A DNA stretch of 64,000 nucleotides from Filifactor villosus (GCF_042652965.1 NZ_JBHSHL010000005.1:1-64000), one strand, 5' to 3'. Shown: positions 1 through 7,691, counted from the stretch's first letter. Notes: generated from the sequence alone by a model not told the origin. A program made the numbers and translations.

Positions 1-50
1 GAGCAGTTCATTTGGCATCGATCGTTTTATGGTTAAGATGCCTTGTTTAA
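1..50 (+). mobile_element. C-terminal remnant of an IS5-family transposase, cut by the window edge
   Basis: Reading from base 3, the codons give AVHLASIVLWLRCLV followed by a TAA stop at 48-50. The stretch HLASIVL also ends the IS5-family transposase remnant on the opposite strand near 8,240-8,270, and the DNA is nearly identical there. The two copies therefore bracket the mobilisation region in inverted orientation. The rest of this copy lies outside the window, so its intactness is unknown. Confidence 0.6.
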
Positions 51-86
51 TTTGTGTAGACACGCTCTAGATCGATTCAGGAATAT

Positions 87-464
87 TTGACGTATGCTAC
101 TCAACTTTTTGATCAGTATCAAGAAAAATATCCCCTGGAGAATTACGCACGAAATACATCTCCGGGAAAGATCAATATCAAAATTCGAATCGATCCTTAT
201 GACTTCCACCGGATCGAGGAGATCTGTATTAAAGAAAAAATTACGTTATCGCAGTTTATTATTTCCTGCATCAACAAGAAGAAAACTTCTTATAAAATGC
301 TTTCTTTTTTTGAAGAAACGTTCACACAAATTCTTATCCAGTTGCAATTCTTTTTAAGAAGAATCAATTTGTTTGATCAGGAAGAAGAGACCCTCCGGGA
401 GTATATGAAGTTGAAAAATAAATTGCAACTGGAAGTGCAACGATATAAAAAATATGTACTGTAA
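87..464 (+). CDS. MobC-like relaxosome accessory protein
   Basis: This 125-residue protein begins at TTG after a weak AGGAA ribosome site. Residues about 28-60 have the pattern of a ribbon-helix-helix DNA-binding unit (IKIRIDPYDFHRIEEI...ITLSQFI), as in MobC proteins that bind the transfer origin and help the relaxase. The C-terminal half is a charged, coiled-coil-like helix. The relaxase gene starts 22 bases downstream on the same strand, which is the usual mobC-mobA order. The family call rests on this pattern and on context; no diagnostic catalytic residue exists for such proteins. Confidence 0.55.
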   Translation: MTYATQLFDQYQEKYPLENYARNTSPGKINIKIRIDPYDFHRIEEICIKEKITLSQFIISCINKKKTSYKMLSFFEETFTQILIQLQFFLRRINLFDQEEETLREYMKLKNKLQLEVQRYKKYVL

Positions 465-485
465 AAGAGGATCAGGAGGGAGAAT

Positions 486-2056
486 ATGGCAGTTGTTATT
501 TTGACTCCCAACAAAAAGCCGATGACAAAAAGTAAGTCGTTCGGCATCGGATATATTACAAGAGAAGATAAGGCCTATAAGAGTTTGTTTTTAAATTGCA
601 CGAAAGAAAATTACGCTCAAGAGTTCCAGGATCTTTTTGCACTTCGTGAAGTGCAAAGAAAAGATTCAAGGACGTTTTATCACATCAAACAATCTTTTGA
701 CGATTCGGATCATGTCGATTATGAAACGGCTTTTTCCATCGCCAAAGAGCTTGCGAAAAAATATTATGAGGAAGGATACCAGGTCGTATGTGCTACACAC
801 AAGGATACGGATCATGTGCATAATCATATTATTTTTTCGGCAGTTAATTCCAATACGCTTAAATCTTTTCCGGATACCAAAGAAAATTTAAAAGAGCTTC
901 TGGATCTTCACGATTCGATCATGAAGCGTTATGATTTTAAAACGCAGGAAGACTTGGCCAAGGAAAAACTCCTCTCAAGAAAGGAAGGTATGGAGGAGAA
1001 TAAATTAAAGGACAGAGGAGTTTTTACAAATAAGGAGCTGATCACGTATGCGATCGATGCCGTGATTGCAGACAAGGAAAAGGTAAAGAATATCTATGAT
1101 TTTGTAAAGGAGATCAACAAACGTTATAAGATTCACTGCTACTTCCGGGGAAGTTTTATCAATTTCCAGCTTGGAGCAAAAAAATATCGAGGAAAGACAC
1201 TTGGAGAATCGTATTCCTTGGCTGCCATTAAACGGCGGTGCAGTGGGTCTTATACGAAAAAAGAAGAGATGGAAGATAAGATCAAAACCTTCCTGAAGGA
1301 AGCATCCACCAAGGAAGACTTTCTTCAAAAACTCCGGGAGGAAGGGATCGGATTCAAGGAAACTTCTTCCGGATATTACAGGGTCAATCTCAAGTTTTTA
1401 GATGATGTTCTAAAAGAAAATGCCCTGAAAAACGATTTCTTTTCGTCGTTAAAAGAATCTTTGACTACGCATCCTTTGAAGAGGGTTTGAAGCGTAGAGG
1501 CCGAATTTTCGAAGAAAAATAGGGATCGATTCTTTTAGACGGGATCGACTTTACCGAAAAGGAGATCATAAACGAATTTGGGACAAATTTGTTCTCAAAA
1601 GATTACATCGAGGAGAGAATCAAAGAAAATTACGATCATGAATATAAGACAACCACTTCTTTGAAATATCAGTTCAAAGAAGTGTATTTGAATACGCTGA
1701 AGGAGAGTCATTCTCTCCAGGAGTTTCAAACAAAACTCCTGGAGAACGATCAGTTTGATTTTAAGTTCGCAGAAGATGCGATTCTTTTCAAAAAAGAGGG
1801 GAAGGGCTGGACAAATTCGAAGGAGTATAATTATTATAATTCGAATTTTTATAGTCTTTCTTCCGCAAAGGAATGGATCGAGAAAAGAAATGATTTCGAA
1901 AGAAAACAGATGCTTCAGGAGTTTTTCTTCGCATTAAGTCAGTTCTTTCGCCAGGATGACCGCAAACAACAACACCGAAAGGTCAATACGCAAAGTGCAA
2001 GCTACTTCAAATATCTTAGGATCCACAGAGAGATGGAGGAGAAGTTCAGACTTTAA
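486..2056 (+). pseudogene. Relaxase (MobA/VirD2-type mobilisation nuclease), frameshifted
   Basis: The first 334 residues (486-1490) are a relaxase that nicks at a transfer origin. They carry the metal-binding triad ATHKDTDHVHNH near residues 104-115 and an upstream YHIKQSF segment typical of the MobP/pfam03432 group. The frame then breaks. Near base 1461 the homologous sequence continues in another frame as DYASFEEGLKRRGRIFEEK, meets a TAG at 1520-1522, and continues in that frame to 2056 with a Lys/Glu-rich C-terminal region. One indel plus one nonsense codon therefore separate the two parts. The nuclease domain is complete, so the 334-residue product could still nick, but the full-length protein is lost. 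SD GGAGGGAGAAT precedes the ATG. Confidence 0.75.
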
Positions 2057-2088
2057 AAAAGAACCCGTGAGGTTCTACGGGTTCTTTT
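2055..2088. terminator. Bidirectional terminator between relaxase and first PBECR4 gene
   Basis: The stem AGAACCCGT/ACGGGTTCT has an 8-base loop, with an A-run on the left and a T-run on the right. It can end transcription of the relaxase (plus) and of the nuclease gene (minus). Near-identical copies follow at 3054-3088 and 4046-4080, one per tandem unit. Confidence 0.7.
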
Positions 2089-2103
2089 ACATAGGAGGAG
2101 GTT

Positions 2104-2745
2104 CTACAATTTCATTTGATTTTTTTGAGACTGCACAAAGGGGATCAAGACATCGATCTTCTCTTCGATCTCATCAGGAAGCTTGATGTTATAAAAATCC
2201 AGCTTTTTTGCCAAGTACGTGATAGTTTGATATTGCTTTTCCGCCATCGACTTGCTTAAAGTCGCAAGGATTCGTTTAGGAGATTCGCTCGACAAGTTTC
2301 TACAGTCTTCCTTCAAGGCTGTGTTAGGAATATAGTAATCATTTACCTTCACAAATCCCATTATAGCAACAGTATTGCCAACTATTTTTTCGGATTGTAA
2401 TAGAAATCCACTGTTGTTAAAGTCTCCAATCATCTTTGCAGTAGATGCAATATCCATTAGTTGAGGAAGAACGGATAATTTTTTCTCTGTAGTACCATCT
2501 TCGTAAATAGAAATATGGTTTTCATTTAATTTTCTATCCAAACAAAGTTCATAGAATTGAGTACTTTTTATAGATGTTTTACTGGCTCCTGTCAAGTGCA
2601 TAAAGTTATAAGGAAAAAAAGCAGCCTCTATAAATTTCGGATTTCTTGCTTCTCCAAACAAAAAAAGAAGGTTTTTATTGTTCAATTGATTCTCATATTT
2701 TTTTGTACATTCATAGATTATTTTAATAGCTTTTTTCTTGTTCAT
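2104..2745 (-). CDS. PBECR4-like nuclease-fold protein, unit 1
   Basis: This 213-residue cytoplasmic protein has no signal peptide or membrane segment. The start is the ATG at 2745 because GGAGGAATATA stands directly before it. A longer reading would begin inside the conserved leader. The pattern NNKNLLFLFGEARNPKFIEAAF...NFMHLTGAS...FYELCLDRKLNENHISIYEDGTTEKKLSVLPQLM matches, from memory, PBECR4 proteins (phage barnase-EndoU-colicin-RelE-like nuclease 4). If so, it is probably an RNase-like toxin or effector. It is a paralogue of the gene at 3103-3744; their last 50 or so residues are almost identical while the middle has diverged. It lies downstream of a repeat-bearing leader and its own promoter. 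Confidence 0.55.
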   Translation of the reverse strand: MNKKKAIKIIYECTKKYENQLNNKNLLFLFGEARNPKFIEAAFFPYNFMHLTGASKTSIKSTQFYELCLDRKLNENHISIYEDGTTEKKLSVLPQLMDIASTAKMIGDFNNSGFLLQSEKIVGNTVAIMGFVKVNDYYIPNTALKEDCRNLSSESPKRILATLSKSMAEKQYQTITYLAKKLDFYNIKLPDEIEEKIDVLIPFVQSQKNQMKL

Positions 2746-2973
2746 TATATTCCTCCAAGAAGATAGAAATTTAAAGAGGGAGCCTAGACCACCGCAGTGA
2801 ATCGTACCCCCTCTTAGTGATTGATTTATTATGTTGTCCGCCAACCTGCCGGCTCATTCGTCCGACTGTGCTTTCAAGTTTTTATGTTGCTTGCCAACCT
2901 GCCGGCTCATTCGTCCGGCTATGCTTTCGGATTTTAGGTGTCAATCCACCAATAAAAGCAACGGCTTTTATTA
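2746..2973 (-). ncRNA. Structured leader with two tandem repeats, copy L1
   Basis: Between the promoter and the nuclease ATG the transcript would carry, in order: an AATAAAAGC/GCTTTTATT hairpin, two tandem repeats with a 53-nt pitch (each containing CCGGACGAATG and a GTTG...CAAC stem), a hairpin AAGAGGG...CCCTCTT enclosing CAC-TGCG-GTG, and then the ribosome site. The same order is kept in copies L2-L4. Stem bases differ between copies in a partly compensating way, which suggests that RNA structure is under selection. Its function is inferred, not known (see the finding on a type III-like system). Confidence 0.5.
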
Positions 2974-2979
2974 ATTATA

Positions 2980-3008
2980 AGCATAGCATATAAAATCGGC
3001 ATTGTCAA
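2980..3008 (-). promoter_or_regulatory. Sigma-A promoter of leader L1 and PBECR4 unit 1
   Basis: Reading on the minus strand, TTGACA is followed by a 17-nt spacer and TATGCT. Copies with the same layout stand before the other three leaders. Confidence 0.65.
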
Positions 3009-3053
3009 TGATATACACCTCTTTGAGGAAATGGAAGAAAAGTTCAGACTTTA

Positions 3054-3088
3054 AAAAAGAACCCGTGAGGCTCTACGGGTTCTTTTAC
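3054..3088. terminator. Terminator after PBECR4 unit 2
   Basis: Copy of the AGAACCCGT/ACGGGTTCT hairpin with a 3' T-run. It separates tandem units 1 and 2. Confidence 0.65.
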
Positions 3089-3102
3089 ATAGTGAGGAAA
3101 TT

Positions 3103-3744
3103 CTACAATTTCATTTGATTTTTTTGAGACTGCACAAAGGGGATCAAGACATCGATCTTCTCTTCGATCTCATCAGGAAGTTTGATGTTATAAAAATCCA
3201 GCTTTTTTGCCAAGTACGTGATAGTTTGATATCGTTCCTCTGTCATTGACTTGCTTAAAATCGCAAGGATTCGTTTGGGAGATTCGCTCGATAAATTTCT
3301 ACAGTCTTCCTTCAAGGCTGTGTTTGGAATATAGTAACCCTTGTCTTCTACAAATCCGAGGGTAGCTACAGTATTTCCTATCAACTTGTCGGTATGTAGT
3401 ACCAGTCCACTTTTATTAAACTCTCCGATCATCCTTGCATTAAACGGAATGTCCATCAGTTGAGGAAGGATGGATAGCTTCATAGGTGTAGCTCCATTTT
3501 CATAAAGAGAAATGTTCTCTTCATTTAATTTTTTATCTAAACATAGTTTATAGAATCGATTACTGTCTACGGAAACTGAACCAGATCCGGTTAAATGCAT
3601 AAAGTTACGAGACAAGAAGGCTGTTTCTATATATTGGGGTCTCTTTGTTTCCCCAAACAAAAAAAGAAAGTTCTTGTTGTTTAATTGTCTGTCGTATTTT
3701 TCAGCACATTCGGTAATGATTTTAATTGCTTGTCTTTTATCCAT
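3103..3744 (-). CDS. PBECR4-like nuclease-fold protein, unit 2
   Basis: 213 residues, from an ATG preceded by GGAGGG. It is a full-length paralogue of the gene at 2104-2745, with the same NFMHLTG core, FYKLCLDKKLNEENISLYENG segment and an almost identical C-terminus ending QSQKNQMKL. The middle third differs at many positions, so the two copies are not a recent exact duplication, or they have been diversifying. It sits behind its own promoter and leader L2 and has its own terminator. The assignment to PBECR4 is from remembered family sequence; catalytic residues cannot be fixed by eye. Confidence 0.55.
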   Translation of the reverse strand: MDKRQAIKIITECAEKYDRQLNNKNFLFLFGETKRPQYIETAFLSRNFMHLTGSGSVSVDSNRFYKLCLDKKLNEENISLYENGATPMKLSILPQLMDIPFNARMIGEFNKSGLVLHTDKLIGNTVATLGFVEDKGYYIPNTALKEDCRNLSSESPKRILAILSKSMTEERYQTITYLAKKLDFYNIKLPDEIEEKIDVLIPFVQSQKNQMKL

Positions 3745-3966
3745 TAAACCCTCCAGATATACAATTTAAAGAGGGAGCCTAGACCACCGCAGTGAATCGT
3801 ACCCCCTCTTAGTGATTGATTTTTCTGTTGTCCGCCAACCGTCCGGCACATTCGTCCGGCAAGGCTTCAAGTTTTTCTGTTGCTTGCCAACCGTCCGGCA
3901 CATTCGTCCGGCAAGAATTTCGGATTTTAGGTGTCAATCCACCAATAAAAGCAACGGCTTTTATTA
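3745..3966 (-). ncRNA. Structured leader with two tandem repeats, copy L2
   Basis: The two repeats occupy 3820-3871 and 3872-3923 (52-nt pitch). Each reads, on the minus strand, CCGGACGAATGTGCCGGACG, then a GTTG...CAAC stem, then CAGAAAAA. The hairpin AAGAGGG...CCCTCTT lies between the repeats and the ribosome site. This is the best-conserved copy in front of an intact gene. Confidence 0.5.
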
Positions 3967-3972
3967 ATTATA

Positions 3973-4001
3973 AGTATAGCATATAAAATCGGTGTTGTCA
4001 A
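3973..4001 (-). promoter_or_regulatory. Sigma-A promoter of leader L2 and PBECR4 unit 2
   Basis: TTGACA, 17-nt spacer, TATACT on the minus strand; close to consensus. Confidence 0.7.
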
Positions 4002-4045
4002 TGATATACACCTCTTTGAGGAAATGGAAGAAAAGTTCAGACTTT

Positions 4046-4080
4046 AAAAAAAGAATCCGTGAGGCTCTACGGGTTCTTTT
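4046..4080. terminator. Terminator of the gene-less third unit
   Basis: Third copy of the unit terminator, with one G to A change in the left arm that becomes a G-U pair in one orientation. It now follows leader L3 directly because the nuclease gene between them has been deleted. Confidence 0.55.
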
Positions 4081-4102
4081 ACATAGTGAGGAAATTCTAC
4101 AA

Positions 4103-4332
4103 TTTCATTATATTCCTCCAAGAAGATAGAAATTTAAAGAGGGAGCCTAGACCACCGCAGTGAATCGTACTCCCTCTTAGTGATTGATTTTTCTGTTGTC
4201 CGCCAACTTTCGGCACATTCGTCCGAGAACGCTCCAGAGTTTTTCTGTTGCCTGGCAACTTCCGGCACATTCGTCCGGGAACAATTTCGGATTTTAGGTG
4301 TCAATCCACCAATAAAAGCAACGGCTTTTATT
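4103..4332 (-). ncRNA. Leader L3 with the nuclease gene deleted
   Basis: The leader is complete: repeats start near 4193 and 4245 (52-nt pitch), the CTC-type hairpin is present, and so is the ribosome site. However, TTCAT at 4104-4108 joins the last codons of the gene directly to its start codon. In the intact units TTCAT occurs both near the 3' end and at the start of the gene, so a 5-bp microhomology deletion explains the loss. What remains is promoter, repeats, hairpin and terminator. Confidence 0.55.
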
Positions 4333-4338
4333 ATTTAA

Positions 4339-4367
4339 AGCGTAGCATATAAAACCGGTATTGTCAA
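4339..4367 (-). promoter_or_regulatory. Promoter of leader L3
   Basis: TTGACA, 17-nt spacer, TACGCT on the minus strand. It lies between relE and the leader and reads away from relE. Confidence 0.55.
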
Positions 4368-4392
4368 TTTGAGATAAACGATACAGTATTAG

Positions 4393-4665
4393 CTATTTGC
4401 GATAGACTTCTTTTCGATGTCCGACAGTCAAAGCAAGGATAATAAGTGTATCATCATTTATCATACATATAAGGCGGTAGTCTCCTATTCGGTATCTCCA
4501 TTGACCACTTCTGTTGGATGTCAATCCTTTTCCATGTATACGAGGATCGGATGTATCTACAAGATTCTTATCGATCCATCCTCGTAGGATCTTCTGTGTG
4601 TACTTGTCCAGTCGCTTAAATTCTTTCTTAAAACGTTCAGACAGTTCAACCTTATACATTTTCAT
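4393..4665 (-). CDS. relE: RelE-family mRNA interferase toxin
   Basis: This 90-residue protein has the RelE/YafQ layout: YKVELSERFKKEFKRLDK at the N-terminus, then GLTSNRSGQWRYRIGDYRLICMI and a C-terminal LALTVGHRKEVYRK. The basic residues in the last strands are those RelE toxins use for ribosome-dependent mRNA cleavage. It overlaps the 3' end of relB by 14 bases, so the pair is translationally coupled as antitoxin then toxin. A second copy at 9236-9626 is split by a repeat insertion. Confidence 0.85.
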   Translation of the reverse strand: MKMYKVELSERFKKEFKRLDKYTQKILRGWIDKNLVDTSDPRIHGKGLTSNRSGQWRYRIGDYRLICMINDDTLIILALTVGHRKEVYRK

Positions 4666-4879
4666 CCAACTCTCTCCAGAAATCGGCTACAGCAGTAGAT
4701 TTGTATCCGCTGTCCACATAGTCTTTATAAGCTTCTTCTGCCAGGACAAGGTCATATTCGTCCTCTATACGATCAAATAAAGCCTTCTTAAAAGCCTCTC
4801 CTAAGGAAATTGCGTGGACTTTTGCATAACTCTCTGCAAGAGCTTTTTCTTCGCTTGTTAATCGGATGGAAAATGCCAT
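4652..4879 (-). CDS. relB: RelB-like ribbon-helix-helix antitoxin
   Basis: 75 residues, starting at the ATG at 4879, which has AGGAG eight bases upstream. Residues 2-33 (AFSIRLTSEEKALAESYAKVHAISLGEAFKKAL) form the ribbon-helix-helix DNA-binding unit. The acidic C-terminal half (YKDYVDSGYKSTAVADFWRELDENV) should wrap the RelE toxin. A perfect palindrome upstream is the likely autoregulatory operator. The gene follows the resolvase on the same strand. Confidence 0.8.
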   Translation of the reverse strand: MAFSIRLTSEEKALAESYAKVHAISLGEAFKKALFDRIEDEYDLVLAEEAYKDYVDSGYKSTAVADFWRELDENV

Positions 4880-4898
4880 AAGCTCATCTCCTTTCTTA

Positions 4899-4919
4899 AT
4901 ATAGTACATTGTACTATAT
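4899..4919. promoter_or_regulatory. Palindromic operator of relBE
   Basis: A perfect 21-bp palindrome with 10-base arms ATATAGTACA and TGTACTATAT around a central T, 20 bases upstream of the relB start. Ribbon-helix-helix antitoxins bind such sites to repress their own operon. It overlaps the last codons of the resolvase gene. Confidence 0.6.
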
Positions 4920-5582
4920 TTGGTTCGATCTGTCAATATCTTCGCGGTGGGTTTTAAAACTCCTCTCTAAATTTTGCTCTTCTTCATATTGCCTGATTTT
5001 TTCATAAAGCGAAGTTCTGCTTTTATAGCCTGCTAATTGACAAAACTCCGTTGCTTTGATTTCCTTGTTTTTCCATCTTCCATAAAGTTTCCCGAAGTTC
5101 GAAGGAAGTTCCTTCTTCTTTCCGCCTTGGTACTTTCCTTTCCTCTTTGCTATTGCGATCCCTTCCGCCTGTCGTTTTTTGATTTTAGCAAGCTCGGTCT
5201 CGGCTTGAGTCGATAGCACTTCGATCAAGATATTATTTACCATCTCCATAATCGATTTTTGGAGTTCTCCAAACTCCGAAAAATCCATCATCGTAGTTGG
5301 AATATCAAGAATACGAACAAGGATTCCTGCTTGTTTCAATTTCTCCAGCTCCTCCTTGACCTCTTTCTTATTTCGGCCAAGGCGATCGAGCTCGTGAATG
5401 TAAAGCTCGTCTCCTTCTCGAAGCTTGTACTTCAACAAAATATAATTCTTTTTCTCCTCCACAGTGCCGGAGATTTTATCCAGGAAGATGTTCCTTCGAT
5501 CAACCTCATGCTTGAGTAGTTCGTTGATCTGTCTTTCTTCGTTTTGTTCTTCCGTACTTACTCTAATATATCCGAATTTCAT
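4914..5582 (-). CDS. Serine recombinase (resolvase/invertase family)
   Basis: 222 residues. The N-terminal catalytic domain starts MKFGYIRVSTEEQNEERQ, with the nucleophilic Ser at position 9. It also shows HELDRLGRNKKEV and a long E helix (QAEGIAIAKRKGKYQGGKKK), as in plasmid resolvases of the Tn3/Sin type. The C-terminal 60 residues should form the helix-turn-helix that reads the res site. Repeated GTGTTCA/TGAACAC motifs directly upstream (5601-5739) fit such a site. Likely role: resolution of multimers of the mobile element that this island derives from. The catalytic residues look intact. Confidence 0.85.
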   Translation of the reverse strand: MKFGYIRVSTEEQNEERQINELLKHEVDRRNIFLDKISGTVEEKKNYILLKYKLREGDELYIHELDRLGRNKKEVKEELEKLKQAGILVRILDIPTTMMDFSEFGELQKSIMEMVNNILIEVLSTQAETELAKIKKRQAEGIAIAKRKGKYQGGKKKELPSNFGKLYGRWKNKEIKATEFCQLAGYKSRTSLYEKIRQYEEEQNLERSFKTHREDIDRSNQI

Positions 5583-5600
5583 CTCATTTCCTTTCTAAAA

Positions 5601-5739
5601 GTGTTCACTGTTCATATATTTTTTGTGTTCATTTCAAGTATACCCTGTTACGAACAATAAAAAAACCTTTTTTCAGGCTTTTTTATGCTTTTTTATGCAA
5701 AAAAAGTGTTCATTTTTAGAAACGACCCTGAATGAACAC
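5601..5739. other. Probable res site of the adjacent serine resolvase
   Basis: Three stretches carry GTGTTCA half-sites. The stretch 5706-5739 is an inverted pair GTGTTCATT...AATGAACAC spanning 34 bp. The stretch 5635-5667 is GTGTTCATT...TTACGAACAA spanning 33 bp. The stretch 5601-5614 reads GTGTTCACTGTTCA. Two or three roughly 30-bp dyads just upstream of a resolvase gene is the classic res arrangement. T-rich DNA lies between the dyads. Confidence 0.5.
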
Positions 5740-5881
5740 TTTTAAGCCTAGTTTTCAAACCCACAAAAGGGCGATAGCTCCAAAAGCTACCGTTGTCCAA
5801 GTTATAAGCAACAATGGCATCGGCATATCTTGTATCATAAAACTCCTGCTTTTTATTGATCAACCCCGAATTTGTCATTGT

Positions 5882-6334
5882 TTATGCTTGAGTGTTTCTT
5901 TGAATCAATGTGATTAGAGTAAGAAGAAGGTTTTTCATATCATTTCTTCTTTGAGTGAACGATGCTACACCTATAAAAAAAACAAAACTTGATAAGGCAA
6001 CAAGCATTTCCCCGGATTTTGAATCCAAAAACAAAGCGTTTAGTACCAAAAACAAAAACGGTAGAATAACATTGACAACAGAGAAATTGTAATTATAGTC
6101 ATAATAGCTATTCATCTCATCTTCAATTTCTTTTATGAGGAACCTTGCTTGTTTTTCAAGAAATAAAGTCTCTGTTTCAAACATAGAAGGACAATGATTT
6201 TTAAAAAATTCCATTTTTTCCCGGTAAGTTCTCCTTCCTCCGAAAAATTTCTTTATCTCCTTTTTTTCTTGGATCAACTGATCTAAAAGACCCCGGATCT
6301 CGTTTTGAATACGTTCATAGGTTTCTTGATTCAT
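5882..6334 (-). CDS. Small two-helix membrane protein, function unknown
   Basis: 150 residues. The first 100 or so residues are a charged, helical cytoplasmic region (QLIQEKKEIKKFFGG...FLEKQARFLIKEIEDEMNSYY). Two hydrophobic segments follow, VVNVILPFLFLVLNALFL and EMLVALSSFVFFIGVASF, and then a short basic tail. GGAGGAGGCTGAGG precedes the ATG. It overlaps the upstream gene by 20 bases, so the two are co-translated. I do not recognise the family. Confidence 0.6.
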   Translation of the reverse strand: MNQETYERIQNEIRGLLDQLIQEKKEIKKFFGGRRTYREKMEFFKNHCPSMFETETLFLEKQARFLIKEIEDEMNSYYDYNYNFSVVNVILPFLFLVLNALFLDSKSGEMLVALSSFVFFIGVASFTQRRNDMKNLLLTLITLIQRNTQA

Positions 6335-6653
6335 CCTCAGCCTCCTCCATTTGCTTTTTAATCTCTCTCATTTTTTCTCTCACGAAAATTTTTTTATTCT
6401 CAAAGAAAAAATAAAAGATTCCGTGTTCTTCCTTGATTTCAAATCCCATCTTTTTTAGAATCTGACAGTTATTTTCTACACTCTTTAAATTCCAATTAAA
6501 GAGCTTTTCGTTTCTATGAAGGAGCCAGGTTTTACCGAATTTCTTCGAGGACAAAACCGTTCCCCTTAGGCATCTGCATCGTACTGTAGATGGCTTGACA
6601 TTATGGATCCTACAGTAATCCTCTATGCTCATAAAATGATTGATGTTCCACAT
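6315..6653 (-). CDS. Small DNA-binding-like protein, function unknown
   Basis: 112 residues, ATG preceded by GGAGGAAAGATC. The N-terminal part (MSIEDYCRIHNVKPSTVRCRCLRGTVLSSKKFGKTWLLHR) looks like a MerR/excisionase-type winged helix: a helix-turn-helix followed by a loop and a W-containing strand. The C-terminus is rich in Lys and Glu. It precedes and overlaps the membrane-protein gene. On plasmids such proteins are often small regulators; the function here is not established. Confidence 0.5.
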   Translation of the reverse strand: MWNINHFMSIEDYCRIHNVKPSTVRCRCLRGTVLSSKKFGKTWLLHRNEKLFNWNLKSVENNCQILKKMGFEIKEEHGIFYFFFENKKIFVREKMREIKKQMEEAEDESRNL

Positions 6654-6782
6654 GATCTTTCCTCCTATCGTTTTAATGGGATCCTCATTCCTTCGAGATA
6701 TTTCCTACAAGTGTTTTTTTCTAAAAATATATTTTGTTCTAACATCAAATCATAACGATCGTCCATCTCTCGTCTCCTTTTC

Positions 6783-7682
6783 CTATAATTTAAAATGTGT
6801 TTGCCGAAACGAGAACAGCTCCGGTTGGATCTCCATCGCCTTATCTAAAATGCGTTCTTTTCGATATCGGAGCATCGTTTTTAAAAACTCTCGATGTAGT
6901 TCTGTCGTATAGGGGGTCGAGTCGATGATATGATCGATCTTCTTCATATCAATCTTTTTTGTGATGTTGTGTAACGACTTCAAACATTCCGGGTTCGTTG
7001 TGTTGCATAGAAAATGAAAGTAGTTGATCTTTACATGTTCAGAGCGAATGGCAGATGTCGGGAATTTGTAAAGGCGATCGGTAATCTTGTCTTGATCTGT
7101 TAAAATCAACCTCATATCCTCATCTGAACTTTGAGGGTAGAGACAAGAGCCACAATCATATACGGGAGCCAATCGTACATCTTGCGTGTCTTCGTTGACT
7201 AAAAATCCCCAGTTCCCGTTATGTCGATCAAAGTTGCCAAGAAGTGTATCGACAATAAACATGTCCCAGAATCTTCGTTGCAGCACCTTTTTATCCATGA
7301 TGTGTTGAGATTCGATGGTCTCTAAAATATCCTCCAGCTCTGTTCCGTATCCGTTTTGTTCGCTATCGATGATTGTGTTTTTCAAAAAGGCGAAATCTTT
7401 TAACCGATACCCATCGACTTCAAAATCCTTGCATGCGACCACCACTTTATCCTGATACGTCCCAAGCATCGTGTCTTGAGCTTCAATTCCCAGGGACTTG
7501 TAAATCTTACAACTGATGTCTTCGCTGATACAGCTATTTGCATAACTCATCAACGGGTTTAATTTTGCATACGGAGGAAACTTTAACATATAGGTTTCTC
7601 CGTTAAAAGAAATCCCTATCTTATTCCCATTTACTCCTCCATACATTTTCAAACGGTTTATCGGACAAGTTGAAAAATCCAT
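6783..7682 (-). CDS. HipA/CtkA-like Ser/Thr kinase, probable toxin
   Basis: 299 residues, ATG preceded by AGGAGG. The HipA-type kinase core is visible. The catalytic loop is NFDRHNGNWGFL near residues 150-161, and the metal-binding segment APVYDCGSCL lies about 20 residues later. An N-terminal segment GVNGNKIGISFNGETYMLKFP would bind nucleotide. It lacks the N-subdomain of E. coli HipA and is closer in size to CtkA-type proteins. All expected catalytic residues are present. It is nine bases downstream of a 70-residue gene that is also paired with the rearranged copy at 9610-10144. That suggests a two-gene toxin-antitoxin or regulatory pair. Confidence 0.75.
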   Translation of the reverse strand: MDFSTCPINRLKMYGGVNGNKIGISFNGETYMLKFPPYAKLNPLMSYANSCISEDISCKIYKSLGIEAQDTMLGTYQDKVVVACKDFEVDGYRLKDFAFLKNTIIDSEQNGYGTELEDILETIESQHIMDKKVLQRRFWDMFIVDTLLGNFDRHNGNWGFLVNEDTQDVRLAPVYDCGSCLYPQSSDEDMRLILTDQDKITDRLYKFPTSAIRSEHVKINYFHFLCNTTNPECLKSLHNITKKIDMKKIDHIIDSTPYTTELHREFLKTMLRYRKERILDKAMEIQPELFSFRQTHFKL

Positions 7683-7691
7683 AACATCCTC

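Noticed and set aside
3820..3923. Direct repeats of 52 nt considered as a CRISPR array
   Set aside because: Only two adjoining units with no spacers, repeated in four leaders in the same position; not a CRISPR.
5693..5878. A 61-codon minus-strand frame downstream of the small membrane protein gene
   Set aside because: No ribosome site, and its 3' half is the res-site dyad; better explained as non-coding.
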